From Pycnococcus provasolii (taxonomy: Eukaryota; Chlorophyta; Pseudoscourfieldiophyceae; Pseudoscourfieldiales): a DNA stretch of 64,000 nucleotides. The translations under genes and the position numbers were made by a program. The notes below the pieces were generated by a model. The model worked only from the letters and a program-made list of their open reading frames with translations, had not been told where the DNA came from and ran no database searches. The stretch lies in NCBI GenBank assembly GCA_049487715.1, contig CP150555.1, positions 186,001-250,000 of the forward strand, given 5' to 3'. Of the stretch, positions 9,755 to 20,667 are shown piece by piece; position 1 is the first letter of the stretch; every line of letters starts with the position of its first letter.

Positions 9755-10429
9755 CTTTAAAAAAGAAAGAAAGAGCGGTGAAGATAAGCAATCAAGCAAT
9801 AATAATGGGAGCTCATGCAATAATAACTTTCTGACACAAAAGAAACGTGCTCTGACACAAAAGTGCTCTGCCATTTATCTCGAGGGGGATCTGGGCTCTG
9901 GCAAGGCATGCCAAAGAAAGTTGTCTTGTTTGGCAAGTTCGCGGCCGGCCGCCCACGACCCACCTGGGGGCCATCTTACCTTATTCCGACGATCAGAGAG
10001 GTGGTCAAGAATAAGCAATGAGCTACCTTTATGAGCCGCTTGCAACTTGCAACTTGCCACTTGCAAAACTTCTTTTGCGGCCGGGCTAATAACCCTAACC
10101 CCCTTGCAACCAGACCCCTACATGAAAGCCCTAAAGGTAAACCCCTAAAACGAAAAAAACAAAATGAATACAAAAATGAACACAGAGGGTTGGGGGAGAC
10201 CCCAGGGGTTGGAGGGGATACCTTTATTACCTGGGATCTCCATCTACGGGAAACCCCCAAAAGGAAAACGAAAACATTTATTTTTATTTTTTTCAAACCC
10301 CTCTTCACGGGGACTCCAACAGGGATCCCCTTCATTCCCGGGACCCTCTCTTCGGCGTCGCAGCAGGCGGCGGCGGGTCGGCCCCTCCCCCCCCCCCCCC
10401 TCCCCTCCCTTCATTCCTCCAGTAGAACG
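9755..10429. promoter_or_regulatory. Divergent promoter region of the WRC gene and RPL7, with degenerate telomere-like motifs
   Basis: No independent gene is supported. AACCCTAACCCCC occurs at about 10,089 and further CCCTAAA/CCCCTAAA copies follow to about 10,146, then a pyrimidine-rich tract (C-run at 10,387-10,400) directly before the RPL7 start. Telo-box-like motifs upstream of ribosomal protein genes are well known in plants; the role here is inferred. Confidence 0.5.
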
Positions 10430-11152
10430 ATGGCGGACGCACAGGTTCCCGAGTCCCTGCTCAAGAAGCGCAAGCGCAACGACGCGTGGGCCGCGGCCAA
10501 GGCGGCGGAGGCGGACAAGGCCAAGAAGGACCACAAGGCGAAGCGCGCCGCCATGTTCAAGCGAGCAGAGGCGTACGTGAAGGAGTACCGGGAGAAGGAG
10601 CGCGACATCGTGCGACTTCGCCGCGAGGCACGCGCCAAGGGATCCTTCTACATGGAGCCGGGTGCCAAGGTGCTTTTCGTGATGCGCATCCGAGGAGCTT
10701 GCGACCTTCACCCGAAGACGCGCACGATCCTCAAGCTGCTTCGCCTGCGGCAAATTCACAACGGCGTGTTCCTGCGCGTCAACAAGCCGGTGTTGAACAT
10801 GCTGAAAAAGGTGGAGCCGTACATCACGTACGGATACCCGAACCTGAAGACGATCAAGGAGCTCATCTACAAGCGCGGGTACGGAAAGGTGAACGGGCAG
10901 AGGATCCCGCTGACGGACAACGCCGTCATTGAGAAGGTGCTCGGCGAGCAGGGCATCGTCTGCGTTGAGGACCTCATTCACGAAATTGCCACCGCGGGAC
11001 CGAACTTCAAGCAGGCGGCAAACTTCCTCTGGCCCTTCAAGCTCTCCAGCCCCAAGGGTGGCTACGACGTCAAGCGCAAGCACTTCATCGAGGGTGGACA
11101 AGCGGGTAACCGCGAGGAGGCCATCAGCTCGTTCATCAAGAAGATGTGCTAA
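10430..11152 (+). CDS. RPL7: 60S ribosomal protein L7 (uL30)
   Basis: Cytosolic large-subunit ribosomal protein uL30. The 240-residue protein has the usual Lys/Arg/Ala-rich N-terminal extension ([20 protein letters not shown]...) and then the conserved core: [71 protein letters not shown] and the C-terminal [15 protein letters not shown]. The length is normal for the family. The ATG at 10,430 was chosen because it starts directly before the conserved N-terminus ([13 protein letters not shown]); upstream in-frame residues look like untranslated pyrimidine-rich sequence. No intron. Confidence 0.97.
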   Translation: MADAQVPESLLKKRKRNDAWAAAKAAEADKAKKDHKAKRAAMFKRAEAYVKEYREKERDIVRLRREARAKGSFYMEPGAKVLFVMRIRGACDLHPKTRTILKLLRLRQIHNGVFLRVNKPVLNMLKKVEPYITYGYPNLKTIKELIYKRGYGKVNGQRIPLTDNAVIEKVLGEQGIVCVEDLIHEIATAGPNFKQAANFLWPFKLSSPKGGYDVKRKHFIEGGQAGNREEAISSFIKKMC

Positions 11153-11454
11153 AGAAAAACTAGTGCCTTTGTAACACATCCTGAGGGCGTGCAATATCTC
11201 CTGGTCATAGGTCTTGCTCTTTTCTCTCTCATCAACAGAATGTCGTTTGTCGTTTGTCACACCTTTCATAGTCCACCGTTCCTGTACATGGGCGGTAGTG
11301 ATTTTCGAGTTTTTGTGGGATCCATTCTTGAGTTAAGTTTTTCAAGCCTGGATTTGGGGGGATTCGCAGAGGAGAACGATTAGCCTGTCAACCCCCTTTT
11401 TTAAATTTTACATCAATGTTGTTGTTACAAGAGTTTATGTACATCTCCTCCTAG
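11153..11454. other. Convergent 3' region between RPL7 and the IQ/ankyrin gene
   Basis: About 300 bases with no gene. It must hold both 3' untranslated regions. The sequence near 11,396-11,415 is A/T-rich. Confidence 0.5.
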
Positions 11455-14400
11455 CTAGGATGCGCGACGCCCACTGCGTGTCCAAACGCGGCTTCTCGTT
11501 GCTGCTGTCGTTGTCGCGCCTTCGTCCTCCAAAGGCGGTGGCGGTGGCTGCGTGCGCTTTGCGTTGGAGGAGGGCGGTGCCGGCGCTGGTGCAGTCGTCG
11601 TCTTCTCCTCTTTGCCAAACCACCAAGTGGCTTCCTTCACCTGATAGTGCTTCCACAGTCCCAGCGCATCTAAGCCGAACATCGACTCCTTGGCGTACAC
11701 GTCAGCACCACAGCGCTTCACGAGCTCCTCGCACACGTCGGCGTGCCCATAGCGCGCAGCAACGTGCAGGGCGCCACGACCGCCACCCACCACGCACCCG
11801 CCTCGCGCGGTGGCATTCGCTCCAAGCCGCGCCAAACGCCTCACGCCTTGCAGGTCGCCCTGTCGTGCTCTCAGCACGAGCTGAGCGTCGAGAGTCTCAC
11901 CGCAGAACGTTCGACGAAGATTGCGCTCGAGCCGTACGCGCTCGACGCGCCTCCTCCACGCGCCGAAGCAAAAGTCCATCATCGTCCCCCTCCTCCTTGC
12001 GATTTGGCGTCGCATCAGGGCACGCACGAGCGCGTCGACGGCATTCATCGCGCGCCATCGCACGAATGCGGCGGCAGCCTCATCCTCGTCGTCGTTGTCT
12101 TCATTATCGCTGTCATCGTCGTCATCGGTGTCGGCGGCGTCAAAGTCTTGCGCTTGCTTTCGAGCTTGGGCAAACTCCTCCACCAGCGCATCGAGAGCCC
12201 TGCGCATCGCCTGCCTAAGGCTCAGGTAGCCGCCCGTTGTGGATGCCAGCGCTGAAACGGAGAGGCCACCGTATCGGCTTCCCACGCCAATGCCGCACAC
12301 GGGGAGCGTTGCGTCGTGCAAGAATCCCGCACGGAACCATCGAAGCATCGCATCGCCTTTGAACGGCCCTTGCCGCGCACCCGTGCCGTCGCGGTAGTAC
12401 CAATCGAGGTGGCCACCACCACGCGGCGTGATGCCGCCATTCCCGTCTTTAGCACCGCCGCAGAACAGCTTCTGCGCGACGTGGTCGAGAACCTGCAGCG
12501 TCGACGCTTCGTGGAAGGCGGACACTGTGTCAAGCATCTCGCGCGCCGCGTCGTGAGCATCTTGCATCGTGCCAAAGCCACGACCGGGGATGCTGACGAT
12601 GGCTCCGTCGTCGTCTGTGCGAAGCTGCGTCCCACCGCCTCTACTTGCGCCGCGACGTGGACGAGAGCGTCGCTCCGCGTACGCCGTCTTTGCTGCAGCC
12701 TCGGCCATGGATTTGCTGCCAGCCGCCGCGAGCCTGCGAGCAGCAAGCCGCTCCGAGAGCAGGGCATTCCAAATCTGAAATGCAGCACGAACCCAGCGAT
12801 TTCGCCAGTAGCGTGCCGCCATTCGCAGCCTCGCACAAGCCTTGGCTGCCATCTTCCACGCAGCCAGGCTCGCAGACGCGCGGCTTTTCTGCAGCTTCCA
12901 CACGGCACTGAGCAGTCGCCGCCTATCCTCGGGAGGCAGCGTAGCTTCCTTCGCAAGCCAGTACGAGTACAGCGTTCCGCCGAGCGCCTCCGTGGGTGGG
13001 GCGCCAAGCAACCGAGCTCGAATGCCAGCGCCAGCTGCGTATGCTTCCATCATGGACGTCGCAACCGTGATGCCGCCACCTCGTGCGCATGAAGCGCACT
13101 GCCGTCGCCCACGAAGACGTGCACAAGCCTCGCAGAGTACTTGCAGCGAAGGATCCAGCGCATTGTCGGCCGACGATGCATTCGCGACGTCGATCGGCGG
13201 TCCAAACCAGCTCCCGTAGTTGTGCGCAACGCTTCGCTCGCGCCGCTGGCGAACCTCCGCGTGGCATCCACGCAGTGCAAGTTCCAGAGCATGCTTCGCG
13301 CAGGCGAGCGCCTCGGCGCGCAGCACCCTCTTTCGCTCGCGCTCGCGCGCCTTGCGTGCAGCCAGCGCCCAGTCAAACACCACCGCGCGCACGCGACCGC
13401 CGCGCCAGATGCGCTGTATCACAGTCGCAGCGCCATCCTCGCCGCGGCTTGAGCCCTCCTCTGCCCACGCGGTGAACTTGCTCAGCGCCTCCGTCTGCCG
13501 CGTCTTAAGCCTCGCCTCGGCGAATGCCAATTTGGCGACATGTTCGTTGCTCTCTGATGACGACGCTGTTGTACGTCCCGAAGCTGTCGCCACGTGGCGC
13601 CGCACGGCTGCGGTCGCGAGGTCGTACATGGGTGGCGCGCCGCGAATGCGAGAGCACACGCGGCAGGATGACGAGCGAGCTTCGTTGCGAGCGAAGCACA
13701 GCCGACACTCCCACTGCGGTCCTCCCATCACGGCCGCCGTGCGGTCATCCGAGCCCGCGGTGCGCGGTGGGTGCGCGCGCGGGCTGGCGGCGGTGTACGT
13801 CTTCACGCGCAGTGACCTCAGGTAGGCGAGCGCGCCGTCGACGTTCGCAATCTCCTTCGGGGGCTGCCTGGCTGAGTTCTGCTGCCAAGGAGGTGGCGAC
13901 GGTGGTGATGTCATCGGCTTTGGTGGCGGCGCATGCGAGCCACCACCACCGTCCCTCCTGTCGAGAAGCTCGAGAAGTGGGCCGCGAGACATTCGCCGGT
14001 CCACGTCTTCCCAAACCTCGTCGAGAATGAAGTTCACCGCCGCCTCCGCGGCGGCGTTCGCCTCGCGGCGCGCCACGCGAGCGAGCAGCGCCTTTCTTCC
14101 CTTGTGCGCGCGAACCCACGCGCCGACGTTCGCCATCGCCTTCTCGCGCCGTTCCGCCTCCGCCTCCGCGGCGGCTCTCACGCGCGCCTCGCGCTCACGA
14201 GCGTCTCGCACGCGCGCGAGGTGCCTGCGCACCGCGCACGCGATAACGAGCGCCGCGCTCGTCCGTCGCATCTCCTCCGCGCGCTTCGTGAGCAGCTCGT
14301 CGCGCATGATTCGGTACGCGACGCGCTGCCTCCACCCGCGAATGAGCGCCTGCACCTTTGCGGCAGCCTGCTGGTACCCGCCGTTGGGGAAGTGCTCCTC

Positions 14401-16755
14401 GAGCCTGCGTCTCAGCTGACGCGCGTGCATGCGCGCGCGCCAGCCTCTCGCCGCCGCCTGCATGGCCGCGGCGGCACGATTCTCGGCAGCCTTCTCGAGA
14501 GCACCGGCGTACCTCTCCTGCTGCAGCTTCTGCGCATCGCTGACCTGCGTGGCACGAATGCGCAAACCTCGAACGCGCTCGGCGTTGCCAGCCACGCTGC
14601 GGCTTGCGAGCGCAGGCGGCTCGAGCCAAGGCGCGGCGGTTGGTCGGTGCTCCTTCAGCTCCGCGAACGCCGACCGCTTGCGCCTCTGGCGCTCGCGCGC
14701 TTGGCGGCGAATGACGTGCCTGCGCCAGAACCACCAGTTTTGGATCACGCGCGCCGCCTTTGTGTGAAGGCGGTGCGCAGGCAGGAGAACCTTCACGTAC
14801 GATTGACGCATCATGTAGCCGTGCCAGCGGCTCGCAATGACCACGCTCGCCTGGTGCTGCGTGACCATGCGCGCGAGAACTGACGCGCCTGGCTTCGGTG
14901 CCGTGGCCCAGCCGTGCTCGCGCCAAGGAATGGTGCGTATCGACGGCTGCCCGCGCACGAGGCGCTTTGTGTACATGGTTGCCGCGAATTCGTACGAGTC
15001 GAGCCACTTGGCGTGATCCCGATGAGGTGCGCGCACTCCGTACGGCGTGTACATTTCCTTACGGAACCACTCCATGGGTTCCGAGCCCGAGGGTGGTGGC
15101 ACAAGAGAGGCGCCGTCGATGGAGCGCCGTGCCGCTTCGGCTGCTACGACCGCTGGCGTCTTGCCCGCGGTGCCGTGCAGGTAAGACAGCGTGAGCCAGC
15201 GCAGCATGAGCGCTTCTCGCTGCTGAGAAGAAGGAATGGGTTGTTGTTGTGGCTGTGGCTGTGGTTGTGGTTGTGGCTGTGGTAGCATTGCAGGGGCGGC
15301 TTCTACTTCAGCGGCACTGGAGCTTGCAATTGCAGGGGCGGCTTTTGCAGCGGCAGCAATGTTCGAGATGCGATCCGCCTCGGCGAGCAGGGAGGCTCTT
15401 ACCCTCGCATCCACATCATCTTGTGCGTTTGCATGTGCTGCTGGTGGTGGTGATGGTGGTTGTGGTGGTTGTGGTGGTGGTGGTGGCGTTGTCGTTCGAC
15501 GGCCCTGCTGCTGCTGTGGCAGTGGCGACTGCGGTGGTGGTGCACCACCTGGTGTTGCAAGCCGAACGCGCTGCTGGTGCTGCTGTGGCGGTGTTGGCGG
15601 TGGTGCACCACCTGGCGTTGCAAGCCGAACGCGCTGCTGCTGCGGCGACGGCGGCGGCGACTGCGGTGGTGGTGCACCGCCTGGTGTTGCAAGCCGAACG
15701 CGCTGCTGCTGGTGCTGCTGGTGCTGTGGCGGTGTTGGCAGTGGTGCACCACCTGGCGTTGCAAGCCGAACGCGCAGCTGCTGTGGCGGTGTTGGCGGTG
15801 GCGGCGACTGCGGCGGTGTTGGCGTTCTCCGGTGCTGCTCAGGCGGTGCACCACCTGGCGTTCCAAGCCGAACGCGCTGCTGCTGCTGGTGGTGCGGCGG
15901 CGGCGACTGCAGTGGTGCACCACCTGGCGTTGCAAGCCGAACGCGCTGCTGCTGCTGCGGCGGCGGTGTTGGCGGTGGTGCACCACCTGGCGTTGCAAGC
16001 CGAACGCGCTGCTGCTGCTGCTGCTGCTGCTGTGGCGGTGTTGGCGGTGGCGGCGACTGCGGCGGTGTTGGCGTTCTCCGCTGCTGCTCAGGCGGTGCAC
16101 CACCTGGCGTTGCAAGCCGAACGCGCTGCTGCTGGTGCGGTGTTGTTGGCGGTGACGACGACGGCGAACGCAGTGAAACTCTCTTTCCCAGAGTTTCCGG
16201 TGGTGGACTTGGCGTTGGCGTTGGCGTTGGCGTTTGCTGTGTGGGTGGCGGCAAATCGGACTTTTCCGCGATTCTCCTTGCAACGCTCGCTGGACTCGGC
16301 GTCTTGCGCGGCGAGTGCCTACTCCTGTGCAGAGTCGCTTCGTCTTCGAGTCCCCACATTTCGCTCGGGCTGAGAAAGTCGGGTGGCGCCACCTCGCCTC
16401 TCGCGGCGTCGAAGAATCGCGGCGGCGTCGGCGGAGGCGACGCGTCGTCGTCTCGGTACTCGTCGTCCGTTGGCTGGCGTTGCGCTTGCTGTAGGTCCGA
16501 TGCAAGGTGGTGCGGTGCGTGTGCATGTGCATGTGCATATTCCCGCGAGCTTCCGTGTTCTCCTTCTTCTTCTTCGTCTTCTGCGTTTGTGGAGTCCGTG
16601 ACTCCCGCCGCTTTCAGGGATGCCTTTTTGAGTTGTTGTTGCCACTTGGGCACTTGCTGTCTCGGTCGTGCGCACACGCGGCACGTATCATAAGTAAGGC
16701 GGTTTTGCTGGTAGCACAGCGAGCACGTCCACACTTCAACATGGGGGCCTTTCAT
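11455..16755 (-). CDS. Large multidomain protein: RanBP2-type zinc fingers, IQ motifs, GYF-like and ankyrin domains
   Basis: A single 1766-residue open frame without introns. Domains in order: a RanBP2-type finger at about 9-32 (WTCSLCYQQNRL..CRVC); a Pro/Gln-rich segment with repeats of QQRVRLATPGGAPP at about 205-405; at least five IQ motifs at about 630-890 (VVIASRWHGYMMRQSYVK, ARVIQNWWFWRRHVIRRQ, AMQAAARGWRARMHARQL, AKVQALIRGWRQRVAYRI); a second RanBP2-type finger near 1015 (WECRLCFARNEARSSSCRVC); another IQ near 1115 (ATVIQRIWRGGRVRA); a GYF-like domain near 1440-1490 (LDWYYRDGTGARQGPFKGD); an acidic stretch; and ankyrin repeats near 1620-1705 (GRGALHVAARYGHADVCEEL). IQ motifs bind calmodulin or myosin-light-chain-like proteins, so a calcium-linked scaffold is a reasonable inference. 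I do not recognise an orthologue with this architecture. Confidence 0.8.
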   Translation of the reverse strand: MKGPHVEVWTCSLCYQQNRLTYDTCRVCARPRQQVPKWQQQLKKASLKAAGVTDSTNAEDEEEEGEHGSSREYAHAHAHAPHHLASDLQQAQRQPTDDEYRDDDASPPPTPPRFFDAARGEVAPPDFLSPSEMWGLEDEATLHRSRHSPRKTPSPASVARRIAEKSDLPPPTQQTPTPTPTPSPPPETLGKRVSLRSPSSSPPTTPHQQQRVRLATPGGAPPEQQRRTPTPPQSPPPPTPPQQQQQQQQRVRLATPGGAPPPTPPPQQQQRVRLATPGGAPLQSPPPHHQQQQRVRLGTPGGAPPEQHRRTPTPPQSPPPPTPPQQLRVRLATPGGAPLPTPPQHQQHQQQRVRLATPGGAPPPQSPPPSPQQQRVRLATPGGAPPPTPPQQHQQRVRLATPGGAPPPQSPLPQQQQGRRTTTPPPPPQPPQPPSPPPAAHANAQDDVDARVRASLLAEADRISNIAAAAKAAPAIASSSAAEVEAAPAMLPQPQPQPQPQPQQQPIPSSQQREALMLRWLTLSYLHGTAGKTPAVVAAEAARRSIDGASLVPPPSGSEPMEWFRKEMYTPYGVRAPHRDHAKWLDSYEFAATMYTKRLVRGQPSIRTIPWREHGWATAPKPGASVLARMVTQHQASVVIASRWHGYMMRQSYVKVLLPAHRLHTKAARVIQNWWFWRRHVIRRQARERQRRKRSAFAELKEHRPTAAPWLEPPALASRSVAGNAERVRGLRIRATQVSDAQKLQQERYAGALEKAAENRAAAAMQAAARGWRARMHARQLRRRLEEHFPNGGYQQAAAKVQALIRGWRQRVAYRIMRDELLTKRAEEMRRTSAALVIACAVRRHLARVRDAREREARVRAAAEAEAERREKAMANVGAWVRAHKGRKALLARVARREANAAAEAAVNFILDEVWEDVDRRMSRGPLLELLDRRDGGGGSHAPPPKPMTSPPSPPPWQQNSARQPPKEIANVDGALAYLRSLRVKTYTAASPRAHPPRTAGSDDRTAAVMGGPQWECRLCFARNEARSSSCRVCSRIRGAPPMYDLATAAVRRHVATASGRTTASSSESNEHVAKLAFAEARLKTRQTEALSKFTAWAEEGSSRGEDGAATVIQRIWRGGRVRAVVFDWALAARKARERERKRVLRAEALACAKHALELALRGCHAEVRQRRERSVAHNYGSWFGPPIDVANASSADNALDPSLQVLCEACARLRGRRQCASCARGGGITVATSMMEAYAAGAGIRARLLGAPPTEALGGTLYSYWLAKEATLPPEDRRRLLSAVWKLQKSRASASLAAWKMAAKACARLRMAARYWRNRWVRAAFQIWNALLSERLAARRLAAAGSKSMAEAAAKTAYAERRSRPRRGASRGGGTQLRTDDDGAIVSIPGRGFGTMQDAHDAAREMLDTVSAFHEASTLQVLDHVAQKLFCGGAKDGNGGITPRGGGHLDWYYRDGTGARQGPFKGDAMLRWFRAGFLHDATLPVCGIGVGSRYGGLSVSALASTTGGYLSLRQAMRRALDALVEEFAQARKQAQDFDAADTDDDDDSDNEDNDDEDEAAAAFVRWRAMNAVDALVRALMRRQIARRRGTMMDFCFGAWRRRVERVRLERNLRRTFCGETLDAQLVLRARQGDLQGVRRLARLGANATARGGCVVGGGRGALHVAARYGHADVCEELVKRCGADVYAKESMFGLDALGLWKHYQVKEATWWFGKEEKTTTAPAPAPPSSNAKRTQPPPPPLEDEGATTTAATRSRVWTRSGRRAS
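15540..16140 (-). repeat. Coding repeat, RVRLATPGGAPP / poly-Gln / Pro-rich
   Basis: Ten or so irregular units built on the sequence coding for QQ-RVRLATPGGAPP separated by variable CAG/CAA (Gln) and CCN (Pro) runs. The conserved core alternates with length-variable trinucleotide stretches, which suggests replication slippage. It lies inside the IQ/ankyrin gene and keeps frame. Confidence 0.85.
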
Positions 16756-17423
16756 ATGGCGGCCGCCTCACCAGAGAGAGAGGCCATGATTGGCCCAACT
16801 ACCTTAACTCTGTCAGAGCAAGAGTCAAAGCAGGATTTCTTGAAAAATTGGGAAAAATTGGGAAAAATTGGGAAAAACTGGGACGAAATGCGGCCGCGGC
16901 CAGATGCTCCTCCTCCTCATGTGGTATCATGGGTGGTATCAACGGGGCGTCAGGCGGTCAGGTCGGCGGAGAACAACGGGGCGATAGGTCGGCCCTCCAC
17001 CAAACCGGTACGAGAGTACGGGCACTCAGGTCGTGCTTCCCAGAAATATTCAACTTTTGTACCGTGAATTTAGTCTGCACCAGTTTTTGCACCAGTTTTT
17101 GCCCAGGTAGGAAACCCTCCGTAGGAGTGGGGACCCATCCCTGGTCTTGCACCAGTCCCATACAAATGCTTCAGTGCTAATTCCTTACTCTGAACCCCAC
17201 CTGGTTCCCAACAGGTGCAGGATGTGTGGATTTGACTTGCCCGCGATCTCCATCCCGACTTTTGTGTTGGTCTCGCGGGAGGCTCTCACTTAACGTGGTA
17301 CCGTGAGTCTCGTGATCACGCAGACGATCTCAGAGAGATTATTAATAGACTGATTATCAGGACTTGACTCCAAGGATCAGCCACGGATACCGTTCGAAGC
17401 GGCCGGCCAGGCGGAGGAGATAG
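16756..17423. promoter_or_regulatory. Divergent promoter region of the IQ/ankyrin and glycosyltransferase-like genes
   Basis: No gene is supported in this 668-bp stretch. At 16,842-16,882 a 10-bp unit (GAAAAATTGG) is repeated about four times in tandem. Two near-identical phrases CACCAGTTTTTG occur in succession at about 17,078-17,100. No TATA box or telomere-like tract was identified with confidence. Confidence 0.5.
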
Positions 17424-20400
17424 ATGATGCAAGCTATCGTGGAAGCCATCTCCGCCGCCTTGACGGGGGGAGGGACGCGAGAGGCGCGGCGGCTCGGGCG
17501 CGTCATCATTGCTATCGTCTCCGTCGTTAACCTCTGCGTCTTCTTCGCGAACGTCAGAAGCCTGCTCGCGTACGAGGAGGCGGACGTGCCGCCTTCACTC
17601 GAACTGCCGTGGAGAACAGGCGCGAGCGTCTTCGTCTCAGAGCAGCACGCGGACTTGCGCCCGATCGGCGGACTCAACATCGCGGGCGTCGGCAGCTTCG
17701 GCGGTGGACGCCTGAATAACGGCGTCAACAACGTCAACGTGCTGGCGGGAGCGGGTGGGCGGCTGGGCACTGTTCCGGTGAACAACGGCGGTGCGCCGCT
17801 TGACGGTGCGGTGCCGCTGCAGCGACCGAGCGGTCCATCCGCCGAGGAACTGTACGGCCACCACCCGAGCGTCACGCACAGGCCGCTCGACGAGTTTGTG
17901 AGAGCCAGGCGACCGGCGCCGGCTGCACCAGCCGAGGGCACGCCGGGGCGCGACGTGCCGCTCATTGTCACGCACACCGACGCCGCGCGCTTCCCAGAGC
18001 TGCGCCACCTCGTCGGAAGCGTGCACCACTGGCACCCAGAGCTCGCCATATGCGTGTACGTCGTCGGAACATTACCCTCGCGCATGGCATCGGAGCTCGC
18101 GCTCTGGCGCAACGTGCGAACGCGGTCGGCGAATGATGCGCTCACGTGGGTCGCGTCGTCCGCCACGGAGCGCATGCGTAAGGCTGGCGTTTCGCCGGAG
18201 GCTTCCGCTCTTGCGCGCACGCGAGGCGCTCTCGGCCTGCTGGCATCAAAGTCGGAAATGGAAAAGGCTCTGAAACGCGTTGTGGGATGGGGTGCGATTG
18301 TCATGCTGCATGCGCTGGAGACGATGCACTCGACGGAGCACGGTTCTGGGCAGCAGCAGCAGCGGCAGCAGACCACGGCAGCGGCGGCAGCGAATCAAGG
18401 GTTGAATGGTGTGGATAGGGACGACTCTGGTGATCTCGTTGGAGCGCCGCTTCTTCCACACGAGGACGAGGAGAAGATTGTGGAGCAGGCGTCGCCAGAG
18501 GGGGCGAAGGTTCCTAAATCGCTCGCCGCGAGCTTGCTCGACGAGGGTGCGCGCGGCACCTCGGAGGAGAGAAGAAGAAGAATGAGGAGAAGAAGAAGGC
18601 GCTCGTTGCTTGAAGGCTTTGATCTTGATGCAATCATGCGAGAGGCGGCTGCAAGTCACGGTGAGGGTGGCGGTGCAACAGGCAACGGGGCTGCCACAAA
18701 TCCAACCACAGCCACAGTCGCACCCGCCTCATCCGCCGGCACGCCACAGCCACAGCCACAGCCAAAAGCCAAAGCCAACATCGTCAGACCACCACCCATT
18801 TTTGGGTCGCGTTTCGGCGCTGTACCTCGACCCGTACATATATTTAGATGGCTGGATCGACAACGCTCTAAAGTACACGCTGCGCGACTCTTTCTTTTTC
18901 ATGGAGGCGCCGCCTTCGGCGCTGACGGCAATGGGAGCCTCCGCATTTGCAGACAAGACGAACGGAGGCAAGGGATCTGTTGCGCAGCTCGAGCTGAGCC
19001 GCGAGGCTTGGATCGCTGCAAATTCAGCCGCCATGTACGGAGGAGGAGGAGGAGGCATGTCGATGCCCGTGATGGCACGCGGGTGGAATGGCACGACACC
19101 CGCTCGCGAGCTAACACCTTCGTCGATGCCAAAGCCATTGCCATGCGTGTCTGGCCTGTTCGGTGCCACCAAAGGATCTAATTTTGCGAGCGGTGCGCTC
19201 GTCTACCACGCACTCTGCGCTGCGATGGGCGGCGTGAGATGCCATTCGCTCCGCGGATCGTTCGGCGGGGAGGCGGCTGCAGGAGAAGACAACATGGCGG
19301 TGCATCCGCACGTCTGGTACGGGCATGTACCTTGGCAACTTCCTGGCGTGCGCTGCATCACCTCGGATGCCGTTCGTCTGCGCGTGAATCCTGCGGGTCT
19401 CAAATCAGCTCGCACAGCCGACGCTGCTGCTGCTGCTGCGGCGGCGGCGGCGGCGGCGGCGACAACGGGAGGTTCTGAGGGAGGAGGCGCGGATCAGGCT
19501 GCCGCACAAGCAGCCAAGGAGACGCTCGCGGAGGAGGCGAAGCAAAACGAGGCTGGCTTTGACGACATCATTGGTCTGCCCAGTGGCCGTGAGCCAGGCA
19601 GCTCGGATCCTGCGTTGTACGACTGTAGATTGGCACTTCGCAAGTGGCCGGCTGGGCCTGAGATTCCTCCGGAGAGCCGCGCACCCGCCCCTCGCGTCGC
19701 GTACGCAAGGCGCTGGCCGCAGATGAAGGAGGCTCACGATGATGGCGCGATACACGTCGCGATTGCCGTGCCGTCGACAACCACGGGCACGCAGGTGACG
19801 CAGCCGAATGCGCTTCCGCTGACGAACATTCTGCTCCCGTCCCTTCTTGCGACGATTGACGCCAACTCGCAGGCCCTTCCCTTTTCCAGCGAAAAAGGTG
19901 GGATTTCGTCGGAGCGCTACTTCTACTCGATATTGGTTGGCTACGACATGGGCGACGTCGTTTACGGCGTGCCAGACAAGCGAGCCGCGCTGGAGTCGAG
20001 GCTGGCGGCGATGGTGGGCGACCGCCCAGTGAGCATTTATCTGGTGGAGTTTCCCGTGAGCCAGAGCACGAGCTACGTCTGGAATGGACTGTTCGCCATC
20101 GCGGGAGGCTTGTACGACGACGACGCGAGGGTGGTGGAAGGTCCCGTCGCTGACTACTTCTTTGCATCGCACGACGACACGGAGTTTTACCCGAGCACGA
20201 ATACGAGGATTTGGGTGGACATTCTAAGGGCGAGCCTTTTCAATAATGTGCTGCGAAAGAACTTCGGCGTCGCCGGGCCGCTGGACATGCGCAGCCCGAA
20301 GATGATCAGCCACGGGCTTGTGCACGTCGCGACGCACGGCAGCATCTTTGGCGGGAAGTACGTTCCAGACGACATGGCGAACGAGAACCTGGACGACTGG

Positions 20401-20667
20401 ATTAGCAGGGTGTACGGGTACAAGAACACGTTCCTGCACACGGGCGTGACGGTGTACAATACGCACAGGTTTGCTGGAAGGGCGAGACCTTGTCGTGTTA
20501 GCGTGAATGCTAACAATAAAGGTGGTTCAAAGAAGAAGGAGAAGGAGACGGAGTTTGGCCTGGACAACGAGATTGCAAGAGGCGGCGAGATGATCAAGAA
20601 GTGGGTGCACGCTGAATTAGGCGATAGTGGCAAGAATGGAATTGTGGAACTGCTGTTGACTCGTTAG
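17424..20667 (+). CDS. Type II membrane glycosyltransferase-like protein, two modules, one intron
   Basis: Two overlapping open frames become one protein when a 127-nt intron (18,661-18,787, GTGAGG...GTCAG) is removed. The join gives ...REAAASHD-HHPFLGRVSALY and 1038 residues. A single hydrophobic segment near residues 27-48 (RVIIAIVSVVNLCVFFANV) predicts a type II Golgi/ER membrane protein. Module 1 (about 170-260; DVPLIVTHTDAARF, HPELAICVYVVGTLP) resembles DUF1647-like glycosyltransferases. Module 2 (about 830-990) has FFASHDDTEFYP, NFGVAGPLDMRSPKMISHG, IFGGKYVPDDMANENLDDW and ISRVYG, reminiscent of GT-A enzymes with an acidic DDT/E motif and a DDW motif. Family assignment is from memory of motif style, not a search. 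Poly-Ala and Gln-rich linkers interrupt both modules. Its stop codon overlaps that of the convergent gene at 20,664. Confidence 0.68.
18661..18787 (+). other. Spliceosomal intron (127 nt) in the glycosyltransferase-like gene
   Basis: Begins GTGAGG and ends TCAG. Removal joins the upstream frame (phase 1) to the downstream frame exactly. Both flanking frames carry conserved-looking protein, while the intron region translates as low-complexity His/Ser/Pro in the downstream frame. cDNA would confirm the exact borders. Confidence 0.7.

Noticed and set aside
15236-16693. 485-codon Cys/Gly-rich plus-strand frame
   Set aside because: Antisense of the Pro/Gln repeats of the IQ/ankyrin gene; composition is that of the repeat complement.
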